Shown here: in pieces, positions 54,585 to 64,000 of the stretch | Position numbering within the stretch: position 1 is the first letter of the stretch | How the letters are laid out: the number at the start of each line of letters is the position of its first letter | NCBI GenBank assembly: GCA_002007465.1 | Contig: LNAC01000009.1 | Span: 1,244,206-1,308,205 of the forward strand | DNA from: Ailurus styani | Lineage: Eukaryota; Chordata; Mammalia; Carnivora; Ailuridae | Direction of reading: 5' to 3' | DNA length: 64,000 nt | The notes under the pieces: model-generated | Databases searched by the model: none | What the model saw: the letters and a program-made list of their open reading frames with translations, nothing else | What the model was told of the DNA's origin: nothing | Translations under genes and position numbers: made by a program

Positions 54585-55113
54585 AGAGGAATCTGGTATT
54601 ACTTCCTTTTGCTGAATAAATCATCCCCAAGTCAGGGTGCTACTGATGACCAGCACCATCATTCCAGGGCAGGACTGGCTTCCAAGATGCAAAGAAGGGC
54701 CTGGTGTATATATCGAGGTCTCCTTGCCACCTGCTCTCCCGGTCGCCCCCATCCACAGCTATAGGCAGCAAGCCAGAGATGGATGCCTTCTCGTCATGAA
54801 TTAATACTGGCCCACAGCTTCCTGTCATTCCCGGGACCCACTGCACATCATCACTCACCAGCCTGAAACCCCACCAGGACAGGGTGCTCTCCGTAGGACG
54901 ACCATTCCAAGACCCATCTTCCAGCGGGACAGAGTGAGATGTCAGGGCAGGGCAGGAGAGGGCAGGACACCTGACATGTCCCCATGAGAGTTTACTGACT
55001 GAAAGCAGTCACTTGAGACCCTCCCGATCTCCTTCTTTCACCCAGTCCAGGCAGGGCTGGCTCTGGACAAAAATCTCTGATCACCTTACATCTTAGCCTG
55101 CTGCCCTTCAAGC

Positions 55114-55120
55114 ATGATAT

Positions 55121-55151
<31 letters not shown>

Positions 55152-56206
55152 GGTGATGTTGACATTGATGCTGATAATGATGGTGGTGGTGGTGATGTTG
55201 ATGGTGGTAGTGGTGATGTTGACATTGATGTTGATGATGGTGGTGATGTTGGTGATGGTAGTGGTGGTGATGTTGATGGTGGTAGTGGTGATGTTGACAT
55301 TGATGTTGATGATGGTGGTGATGTTGGTGATGGTAGTGGTGGTAGTGACGATGGTGGTGATGGTGGTGGTGGTAGTGATATTGGTGGTGGTGGTGATGTT
55401 GACATTTATGTTGATGATGGTGGTGATGATGATGGTGGTGGTGGTGGTGATGATGTTGACATTGATGTTGATAATGATGGTGGTGGTGGTGATGTTGATG
55501 GTAGTGGTGGTGTGGTTGACATTGATGTTGATGATGGTAGTGGTGGTGGTGATGTTGACATTGATGCTGATAATGATGGTGGTGGTGGTGATGTTGATGG
55601 TGGTAGTGGTGATGTTGACATTGATGTTGATGATGGTGGTGATGTTGGTGATGGTAGTGGTGGTGATGTTGATGGTGGTAGTGGTGATGTTGACATTGAT
55701 GTTGATGATGGTGGTGATGTTGGTGATGGTAGTGGTGGTGATGTTGATGGTGGTAGTGGTGATGTTGACATTGATGTTGATGATGGTGGTGATGTTGGTG
55801 ATGGTAGTGGTGGTGATGTTGATGGTGGTAGTGGTGATGTTGACATTGATGTTGATGATGGTGGTGATGTTGGTGATGGTAGTGGTGGTGATGTTGATGG
55901 TGGTAGTGGTGATGTTGACATTGATGTTGATGATGGTGGTGATGTTGGTGATGGTAGTGGTGGTGATGTTGATGGTGGTAGTGGTGATGTTGACATTGAT
56001 GTTGATGATGGTGGTGATGTTGGTGATGGTAGTGGTGGTAGTGATGATGGTGGTGATGGTGGTGGTGGTAGTGATATTGGTGGTGGTGGTGATGTTGACA
56101 TTTATGTTGATGATGGTGGTGATGATGATGGTGGTGGTGGTAATGTTGGTGAGGGTGGTGGCAATGGTGACATTGATGTTTATGGTGGTGGTGGTGGTGG
56201 TGATGG
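55114..56206 (+). repeat. GAT/GGT trinucleotide array with 75-bp higher-order unit
   Basis: About 1.09 kb built from GAT, GGT, GTT and GTA triplets, almost free of C on the plus strand except in the recurring GTTGACATT. From 55614 to about 56063 a 75-bp unit beginning GTTGACATTGATGTTGATGA repeats six times at exact 75-base spacing (starts 55614, 55689, 55764, 55839, 55914, 55989). Lengths are multiples of three, so long stop-free frames exist on both strands; these are compositional, not genes. Confidence 0.97.
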
Positions 56207-56361
56207 TCACAACAGTTTCTATGCCTTGAGCACTTATTATTTTATAGGCTTGAGCTCACTTCCATTAATATCTCCCTGTTACAACTGAGGGTACCAAGGC
56301 TTAGAGAGAAGACAAAGCCCTTAGTGAAGGTCAAACAGCTAGTAAGTGTACTTAATGTCTG

Positions 56362-56957
56362 CCCTGATTTCCTGGGGCCACCGTAATAAAATACCCTGAA
56401 CTTGGTGGCTTTATACAACAGAAAGTTCCCTTCTTGCAGTTATTTTTTTTTAATATTGTATTTATTTGACAGAAAGAGACATAAGACAGGGAACACAAGC
56501 AGAGGGAGTGGGAGAGGGAGAAGCAGGCTTTCCTGCAGAGCAGGGAGCCCGATGCGGGGAGCCTGGGATTATGACCTGAGCCGAAGGCAAACGCTTAATG
56601 ACCAAGCCACCCAGGCACCCCCCCACACCCACTTCTCACAGTTCTTGAGACTAGCAGCCCACAATCAGGGTATCGGCAGAGCTGTACTCTCTCTGAAGGC
56701 AAATACCAGCAACCCTTGGTGTTACTTGACTTCTACAAGCACTCTGGTTCTGCCCCCGTTATCTCGGGGACTTCTCCCTGTGCTGGCTCCGTGTCCCTCC
56801 TTACCAGGCACCAGTCATATAGGAGGAAGGGTCCGCTCTACTCCAGTATGAGCTCATCCTAACTAATTACATCTTCAGTGACCCTATTTCCAAATAAGGT
56901 CATATTCTGAGGTTCTAGCAAGGACACGAATTTCATGAGGACACTCTTCAACCTAGA
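56362..56957 (-). mobile_element. MaLR-type LTR interrupted by a SINE
   Basis: 'AATAAAATACCCTGAACTTG' at the left, and at the right 'CTATTTCCAAATAAGGTCAT' followed by 'CAAGGACACGAATTTCATGA'. These belong to an inverted MaLR LTR. A minus-strand CAN-SINE (56442-56628) splits it. Non-coding. Confidence 0.7.
56442..56628 (-). mobile_element. CAN-SINE inserted in an LTR
   Basis: Reverse orientation: poly-T at the left, ending with the complement of the head (CCAAGCCACCCAGGCACCCC). Flanks TTCTTGCAGTT and TTCTCACAGTT form an imperfect duplication inside MaLR LTR sequence. Confidence 0.88.
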
Positions 56958-57089
56958 AAAATGCCAAGTCCACTTGCTTGGCTCCAAAGCCTCTACCCTT
57001 TGCCACCAGCTATGCTACCTCCAAAAACCACGGTGGGGATGAGGATGGTATTTTAATATTTTTACAGGATTAACTGTTTTAATACCCAG

Positions 57090-57285
57090 TAAGCATCAGG
57101 TGCTGTTCTATGCACTTGGCACACATTCACTTAGGAGACAAAACAGCAAACAAAGAAGTGGAGTGTTTGTTATCCCCATTTCACAGAAGAGATTTTGAGG
57201 CCCAGGGAAGTGAAGTGACCAAGGTCTTACAGAGTGGAAGCTGTGGAGGTGGGATTCAGAGCTGATCTGTCCCACCCCACATTCA
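57090..57285 (-). repeat. MIR
   Basis: Complement-strand MIR: 'TATCCCCATTTCACAGAAGA', 'GAGGCCCAGGGAAGTGAAGT', with a decayed tail. Confidence 0.8.
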
Positions 57286-59114
57286 AGATCTCAGTCACTG
57301 CCAAGCTGCAGATATTCAGAAATCATCCCCTTGCTTCCTAGTCCCTCGTTCTTGTTCCTGGAGGGGGAAAGAGGCGCATGACTGAAGGTGGGCACTTGCC
57401 AAACAGCTGGGCAGATGTGGCGTGCAGTCCCTCTGAGGAGGGCCTGCCAGCAGGCCGCAAAAGTCATTAAACCCGTGACCTTGGCTCTGCTTGTGCCACC
57501 CTTGAGCATCTGAGCCCCAGAAGCCTGGCCCGGAACCATCTCTCCTCAGGCAGATGTTTTCCGCTCCACCAGAGGAGGGGGTGGAGCCTCTGGGGCGTGG
57601 GGGGCTCGCGCACAGGCTCACACCCAGCTCCTCACCCAGGTGATGCCCCAGCCCCTTACCCAGAATCCTGTGCCGCAGGGGAGGGGGTCAGGGCCACAGC
57701 CAGGCATGGGAGGTCCAGCCTTAGAAAGACTTCAAGTCGTGGACCCTTCACTTACAAAGGACAGACAGGGTGGGCAGGAAGCGACTGGGCAAGTGGCTCT
57801 GGCCAAAGAACCAAAATGTCCACAGAACCTTCTTCCACCTCCTCCTTCATGTCCAGGAGTCTAGAACCCGATGCTCCCGAAGGCCTCCTCAGGAGGACCC
57901 CTTGCCCTGAACACCCAATGGATCCAGACCCAGCCCTGAGTGTCCACATCAGCCAACCCCTACTGTCTTCACGGAGAGCTTCCTATCTACACTCCTGGCA
58001 GCCTCTGAGCCATTGTGTCTGCTGTTCCCTGTGCCTGGAGTGCTCTTCCCCAAGCCGTCTGGGCTCTCCCCTACGCACCCAGCTCCTCTCCACCTCAGCT
58101 CAAACATCACTCCTATATCGCCAGGGCCTCTTTGTATCAGGGACCACACTGTGGCTAATGAACTTGGCTCTTTGCTGTGGGCTGGGCTGGACTGAAGGTG
58201 GCAGGGCAAGCTGGCACCTGGCTGGCCCATGGTTATCTTTCAAGAATCACCTATTGAGCAAATAAATAATGGGTTTCTCAGGGATCCCTGGGGAAACCAG
58301 ACTAATGCCCCCAGCCCACCCAGCCCCTTCAGGCAGACTCCTGACATCCTTACCTTGCCACTCCTCCTCCCAAAGGCATCCCCAATCTGTCTTGCTCTTT
58401 GCACCCCTGCCCTACACAGACTCGTGCCTGGAAAGCCCAGGCAGGGACACCGCCCTTGGAGCATGTGCCATCAATGACAGGGAGGCACCTAATCCAGCTG
58501 ACAGCTTGTGAGCAGCTCAGAACCCCCAGCCTCCATGGAGAGAAGCACAGGGGCCCGGCCGCAGGGCTGGACTCTCCGCTCGGAGCAAAAACCAATCAGA
58601 TCTATTTCGTGATGAGCGGTTGGTTAATAGCAATGTTGCTTGGGGGCTGACAGTACACACACACACACACACATCTGCAGCCAGAGGCCGAGCCATCCCA
58701 GCTCACAGGCCACGCTCTGAGCTGAACACATTGGCCTGCCTCCATCCTCGCCCCTGATCAGCTGACACTCCTCCCGGAGACAAGCATGCCCCTGGCCGCC
58801 CAGAGAGGATGCTCAAACTCACTAACAATCAATCACAGGCGAATTAAAATGGGACACCATTTTACAGCTAGCAAATTAGCAAAAAAGGGAAGAATGATGT
58901 GGCCAGATGCCAACGAGGTGTGGCGTGGGGGGGAAATGCAGTCTCGTCCTCTGCTGGTAGGATGGCTGGTAGAACATTTCTGAGGGACAGTTTAGTAATA
59001 GCTATCAACATTTAAAATGTTTATGTGTTTTAACAAAACAACTGCATTTCTGGAAATCTACCATACAGATATGTTTGTAAACGTGTGTGTTTTGTTGTCA
59101 AGAAACTGAAAGCA

Positions 59115-59304
59115 GGGTGCCTGGGTGGCTCAGTCGGTTAAGCATCTGCCTTCGACTCAGGCCATGATCTCAGGGTCCTGGGATCGAGCCCCGCATCGGG
59201 CTCCCTGCTCAGTGGGGAGTCTGCTTCTCCCTCTGCCTCTGCCCCTACTCCTGCTTTCTCGCTCTCTCTCTCAAAAAAATAAATAAAATCTAAAAAAGAA
59301 AGAA
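59115..59304 (+). mobile_element. CAN-SINE
   Basis: Head GGGTGCCTGGGTGGCTCAGT, body ATCTGCCTTCGACTCAGG. Flanked by AAGAAACTGAAAGCA and AAGCAACTGAAAGCA. Confidence 0.93.
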
Positions 59305-59657
59305 AGCAACTGAAAGCAATCTATTTTCCACAATATGGGAATGGCTGGATAAATCAAGATAAGATTAAGATAAATGAAGACCCCTTCTGTCACATCTTAT
59401 GTGGTGCATTAATATTTCCTAACATGGAAAGATATTTGGTGCATCACGTAGGGAAGAAAAGCAAGTTGCAAAACAGTATGTGTTGCTTCATTCCATTTTT
59501 TATGTAATAAAAAATTAAGTATATGTATGTATATATGAGTGAATTACAGACACACACACACGTGCTCTGGAAGGATGCAAAATGATTAAAAGTGTTTGCA
59601 TCCCTTGAGAGTCATATTATTAGAATATTTTACAAGCATATATTAATTTTACAATTC

Positions 59658-59785
59658 GGGGCCTGGCTGGCTCAGTCAGTGGAGCATGCGTCTCTTGAAC
59701 TCAGGGTCACGAGTTCAAGCCCCACGCTGGGTGGTGAGATTACTAAAAAAGTAAATCAATAAACTTAAAACCAAAAAAAACCTTG
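59658..59785 (+). mobile_element. Short, older CAN-SINE subtype
   Basis: Shows GGGCCTGGCTGGCTCAGTCA with CGTCTCTTGAACTCAGGGTC and AGTTCAAGCCCCACGCTGGG, an older short subtype lacking the long CT-rich tail. Flanks ACAATTCGGG match on both sides. Confidence 0.88.
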
Positions 59786-59979
59786 CACAATTCGGGGAGA
59801 AAACTTAATAATTTAAGTTGTTAACCGAAGGAGCTAACTCAGCCCTGATGCCAGCACTTGACCAAGGGCACACAGAGAGAATGTCCCTACTGATCTGACA
59901 CGCTGAAACAAAACGCGAAACTCCCCAAACAAAACCCTGGCCAGACGGGATCCAGCTGGCTGTGAAAGAATCATCCATG

Positions 59980-61000
59980 ACCGAGCAGGGCTTATACAGG
60001 GAATGTGGAAGTCGTTAAAAATGAAGGAATCCCATCAATAGGTCAGCAGGAGAAAGAGCTTACAAATATTTCAACAAAGCCAGAAAGTTACTGGCTAAAA
60101 TTCAGAGCCCCTCCCTGTTCGGGTTTTTTTGTTTTTTGTTTTGTTTTGTTCTGGGATGTTGTTTGGTTTTTTGGGGTTTTTTGTTTTTACCCTTAGTAAA
60201 CTAGGAATGAAAGCCTCATCTTCGTTCACTTGTTGAAGAAAACCTCAAACCGAGAGCCAACATCACACAGCAGCGCCTGATAAGAAGCAAGGCAGGAGCG
60301 ATCACAGCCGTCGTTTGTGTATTTGTCACTGTTCTGAAAGTTCTGGCTGATAAATAACACAAGACATTTCAAACAAGTGAGATATATGATTGGAAAAGTG
60401 AGACAATATTATTATTTGGACAGGCTATGGTTGCCAGCCTAGGAAACTCAAGCCATTACCCCAAAATTAGAAATAGTTAAAAAAAATTTTTCAGTAAGAA
60501 CGTTGGAGACAGAATAAATATATGAAAATGAATTGCTTTCCAACATACCAATAATACTCATTTGCAAAAAATGTAATGGAAAAAAATCCTAGTCAAAATA
60601 GTAACAAAAAAACAAAATACTTAGAAATGATCTTTAAAAGAAATGGGTGGGACCTATAAGGAAAAAAATTATAAATCTTTACAAAAGGAAATAAATATGT
60701 GGACAAAGGAAGAGGCATGCGTCCTAGATGGAAACAACTGAATTTTTTTAAATGACGATTTTCCCCTAATCGAGATTTCATACAATTCCAAGCAAAATCA
60801 CAGTAGGAATTTTGGGGGTCCCCAAAATTGACTAAGTTTTTCTGTTTGTCATCTAAAAAAAATACATGTTCAAGAATATTTTGAAAATAAAGAAGAGGAA
60901 TCAAAAGATTACAAACAAGGGACTGGCCTAAGTCATCCTGCAAATAAAATAGTCTGTAAGACTAAAGGCAAAAGGGACTCTAGTTAATAAAGTTGCTTCC
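59980..61000 (+). mobile_element. Old L1 ORF2-region fragment
   Basis: AT-rich sequence with L1-like GTTCTGGCTGATAAATAACA and 'AATTCCAAGCAAAATCACAG'. It has many stops and a T/G homopolymer-rich stretch at 60120-60190. Confidence 0.65.
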
Positions 61001-61810
61001 CATGCGGAATGAGCTAATAATGCTAAAACCACTTCTCCGTGTACTGCACTGGAGCCCTTAAGTCAACACAGGGTAGATGGTGGGTGGCGGGAGCAGGTTG
61101 GTCACTGTTGGGATGGGGGGTCATAGATAAGCAAGGGGAGGAGGCTGGAATGATCCACATGGTAATAAAATCAGAGTTGGAGACATCAGTACAAACTCAC
61201 GTCCAGCTTAATATAGACACCGATGGCAACATACAGAAACACTTACAGATACAGGTATAAACACAGGTTATCCCTACTGCATCCCTTCCTTGCTCTGTCG
61301 GCTAAAGATCTAAAAGCAGTGACCCCCTAGTACACCAGGCACGCAGATCCTACTTCCTAGTACCATTTTTCCATAAAAGGAGCCAGGGATTCTTGGATAA
61401 ATTGCTAGATCTAGGATCAGGGCAGGAAATATATAAGATGGGTCTTGAACATCTTGTAGTGCCGGAAAGTAAGACAGTGCTTTGAAACACACACACACAC
61501 AATGGGAGCACATCAAAGGCACACAGAAGCCAACAGAAAGAGCATCCAATGACCAAAAAACTGAACAACAAAATAAAGCAGTTTTGGCTAGTAGTATTGA
61601 GTTATAACCCAGAGTACAAAATAACTATCTGTGAGTCTATATTGAGATATAGAAATAATAGAATAAATGCGGAAGAAGAGAAAACTCTCTAATGAAGAAG
61701 AATTCCAAATGATTTATGCCAATTCTCCACCCTCAGTAAGGTGGAGCACAATGTCCATTTCTTAAGTGTGGGCCGCACATAGCGACTTTCTTCCAAAGAG
61801 GACAGTACGG

Positions 61811-62014
61811 GCGCCTGGGTGGCTCAGTGGGTTAAAGCCTCTGCTTTCGGCTCAGGTCATGATCTCAGCGTCCTGGGATCGAGGCCCGCATCGGGCTCTC
61901 TGCTCAGCAGGGAGCCTGCTTCCCCCTCTCCCTGTCTCTCTGCCTACCTCTCTGCCTACTTGTAATCTCTCTCTCTGTGTCAAATAAATAAAATCTTTAA
62001 AAAAAAAAAAAAAA
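61811..62014 (+). mobile_element. CAN-SINE with perfect 17-bp target duplication
   Basis: Head with TTAAAGCCTCTGCTTTCGG, tail AAATAAATAAAATC then A16. Identical flanks CAAAGAGGACAGTACGG at 61794-61810 and 62015-62031. Confidence 0.96.
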
Positions 62015-62049
62015 CAAAGAGGACAGTACGGGGGCACCCAGGCGCCCGA

Positions 62050-62760
62050 GATAAATTCTTAATAGATAAAGTAATTTGGGATAAAGGCAGGATCCAAACA
62101 AATAAAAAAAAAAAAGAGGACTGTTTGATAAAATGTATCTGAACAATGATCCCATCCTGGAAGAATTATTTTTTACACCAACTTTTTAAAAAATTCCAGG
62201 TTAAAGATTTAAATATAAGGAGAAAGCCAGTGAAAAAATCTAGAACATGTACCTAACTGATTTTCTGACAGGGGAAAAAAAATCCTTCTAAGCATGTAGG
62301 TGAGGAAATTACAAAGGGAAAAGTCAATTGGCTACATAAACATTTAAAATTTCGGACCGCCAGGAAAACAAACAAACAAACAAACAAACAAACAAACAAA
62401 TTAATTAATTAATTAATTCAGACCGCTGGGAATCTCAAACAATACTAAAAGGCCAACAATNTAATTAATTAATTAATTAATTAATTCAGACCGCTGGGAA
62501 TCTCAAACAATACTAAAAGGCCAACAATCAGGAAAAACACTAACCACATAACAAAAAACAGTTAACAGTATCAATATTAAAGTCCTCTTACTGACTGATA
62601 AGAAAATGACTAAAACCCTAACGGGAAAACAAAGTCACCGACGATTTGCAAAAGAAGAAATTCACACCAAAAAACAAACAAAAAAATCTAATGAACATTT
62701 GAAAATTCACCGAACCTCACTAGAAATGTAAACATTTTCCATCTTTTGAGTTAGGGGAAA
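62050..62760 (+). mobile_element. Old L1 fragment with simple repeats
   Basis: L1-like AT-rich sequence, interrupted by (AAAC)n at about 62363-62399 and TTAA repeats, and by a duplicated segment around a single N at 62461. Confidence 0.6.
62363..62418 (+). repeat. (AAAC)n and (TTAA)n simple repeats
   Basis: About nine AAAC units followed by TTAA repeats, immediately left of a duplicated block around a single N. Confidence 0.9.
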
Positions 62761-63309
62761 AAAATGTTTTTATCTTAAATTCCCAGTGTTGGGGGCGGCT
62801 GCTCTGAAGCTGGCCCCTCAGAAGCTTCTGGTAGAAGTTGAAACTCCTGCAACATTCTGGAAAACAAACTGAAGAGTTGCCCAGTGTGTTAAAAATGGCC
62901 TAGGAAGCTTCAAGAAGCTTAACTCTGCAGAAAAACCAACCAGAGATAGAAAGATTAGCACATGAGGGTGATTTTTGCAACATTTTCATAATGAAAACCT
63001 GAAAATGGGCTACATTTCCAGAATGAAACCATTGACAAAATGTTCACTTTCTAGTTTGGAAACATACCACTTTTTTCATTTAAAAACTTTAAGAATACTT
63101 CCAAAGCATGGGTCCTGGTTTCTCTCCAAACACCTGCAGTCCAGAGCCACTGACAGTCACCCCACGAAGACTGGTCCTTGGGGTTTAGGACGGGGGTTTC
63201 CTTTAAGAAAGCCCTCAATGCCTGCAGCCTTGGGGGCCTCAACAGTCAGCTAAAACCCCTGTTTCTAAAGCTCCTCTTCCACGAAAGTGAATTCCATTGG
63301 CTGATTCGA

Positions 63310-63700
63310 AAGACAGCCAAACCTAAACCACAGTCCAATCCCTGCTCAGAAACCCTCAGTGGTGGCTCATGGCCCATAGAAGGAAATCTAAGTGCTCCAA
63401 ACCCCCAGTCCTGAAGTCAGAGCCCGGACCAATCTCGCCTTTCCCGCCTTTCCCACCTTCCCTTTTCTCTCCTCCTACGCTGCCCCCCACACCTGTCCCT
63501 ACATGTGAGCCCCTCCCCCAGCAAGCTCCACGTGCTCAGGGATCCCGCCACCCCCACTGCGTTGCCAGCACCCAGCATCCGCCAGGCATAGAGTCAAAGC
63601 TGACAAACACTCATCCGTGTTCAAGCCCTGCTCCAACGCTGCTTCCTCCTCGGAGAGCCTTTGGTCAGTACCCTCCCTTGCAGACCCGTAGTCAGGAGCT
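63310..63700 (+). repeat. L2 3' region
   Basis: Shows AATCCCTGCTCAGAAACCCT, 'CAGTGGTGGCTCATGGCCCA' and 'CGCTGCTTCCTCCTCGGAGA', an L2-like progression. Confidence 0.65.
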
Positions 63701-64000
63701 GGTACTGGAGCCAGCATGTGACACGTTCTACTTTCCACCTGGCCTGTCCCCAGAGGGATGCCTGCTCCCTGCAGGGAAGCCTGCCCCCCTTCACACTGGG
63801 GGCCTCACAAAGGCTGTGCACACAGAACCTGTCCACTAAACAGGGAGGTGGCCCTCTGCACTTGGACCTGGATGGTTTGGGGAACAAGGCAGGAGAATTG
63901 GCGATTTTGTCTCATAGAGGATGCAGTGACGGTCAGAGAGTCGCACACCTGCTCCCCATCCAGAGAAGGGAGAAAAGGCTGGGGTGGGGACGGGGGGGGG

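Larger units (their letters stand above)
49148..64000 (-). other. Inferred HMCN2 upstream intron, at least 14.8 kb
   Basis: The next upstream VWA exon, which should encode the DxSxS strand and end in a sequence like LVPFHDP, was not found on the minus strand here. The span is more AT-rich and dense in repeats: L1 fragments (49650-50480, 51700-52110, 58810-59060, 59980-61000, 62050-62760), MaLR LTRs (52926-53420, 56362-56957), CAN-SINEs, a trinucleotide array (55114-56206), MIR (51370-51590, 57090-57285) and L2 (63310-63700). No promoter-like CpG island is seen. Confidence 0.65.

Noticed and set aside
55614..56063. Regular direct repeats resembling a CRISPR array
   Set aside because: Units are contiguous without unique spacers, are made of triplets, and lie in an intron of an animal genome.
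55086..56229. Open frames of about 230-370 codons on both strands rich in Val/Met, Asp/Gly, Thr/Ile or Pro/Ser
   Set aside because: They exist only because the triplet repeat lacks stop codons in several frames. There is no domain, no splice context and no codon-level conservation visible.
59658..59760. tRNA-like sequence with box A/B-like motifs
   Set aside because: It is the tRNA-Lys-derived head of a CAN-SINE with target duplications, not a functional tRNA gene. The same applies to the other SINE heads.
49148..64000. An HMCN2 promoter or first exon in the right-hand region
   Set aside because: No CpG island, signal-peptide exon or DxSxS coding sequence was found, so I treat the span as intron.
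1..64000. A novel multi-gene biological system
   Set aside because: All coding evidence resolves to one known gene family; everything else is introns, transposable elements and simple repeats.

Overview
This window is vertebrate nuclear DNA, almost certainly from a carnivore and most likely a mustelid. It has GT/AG-bounded exons separated by large introns, fossil MIR, L2, L1 and MaLR repeats, and about a dozen tRNA-Lys-derived carnivore SINEs (CAN-SINEs). Several SINE heads carry the variant TTAAAGCCTCTGC after the GGTGGCTCAGT box, which I associate with mustelids from general knowledge.

The only gene I can support is on the minus strand. It is the 5' part of hemicentin-2 (HMCN2), a giant secreted extracellular-matrix protein. 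I resolved 22 consecutive coding exons between 49147 (5'-most) and 508 (3'-most). They total 3216 bp and read in one uninterrupted frame of 1071 complete codons plus split codons at each end. In protein order they give the second part of a von Willebrand factor A (VWA) domain (49147-46910 and into 39292), a hemicentin-specific linker region (39292-35389), and eight immunoglobulin (Ig) domains (32798-508). The signal peptide and the first VWA strand with the metal-binding DxSxS motif were not found. They should lie to the right of 64000, so 49148-64000 is read as intron. The rest of the gene (more Ig domains, G2F/nidogen, EGF-like and fibulin-type modules) lies left of position 1.

Layout from left to right: exon 508-635; a 9.5-kb intron; a cluster of exons at 10092-17381 (Ig8 first half back to Ig5); a 6-kb intron; exons at 23414-32798 (Ig4 to Ig1), including a 505-bp assembly gap at 27221-27725 inside an L1 remnant; linker exons at 35389-39292; a 7.6-kb intron; three VWA exons at 46910-49147; and nearly 15 kb of repeat-rich intron. 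That last part holds a 1.1-kb GAT/GGT trinucleotide array with a 75-bp higher-order repeat, two MaLR-type LTRs and several young SINEs.

I found no bacterial-type system, no RNA gene and no second protein-coding gene. The points most worth checking are LINE fragments that abut two splice acceptors, one weak splice donor, the higher-order repeat array, and three places where the assembly looks artificial.
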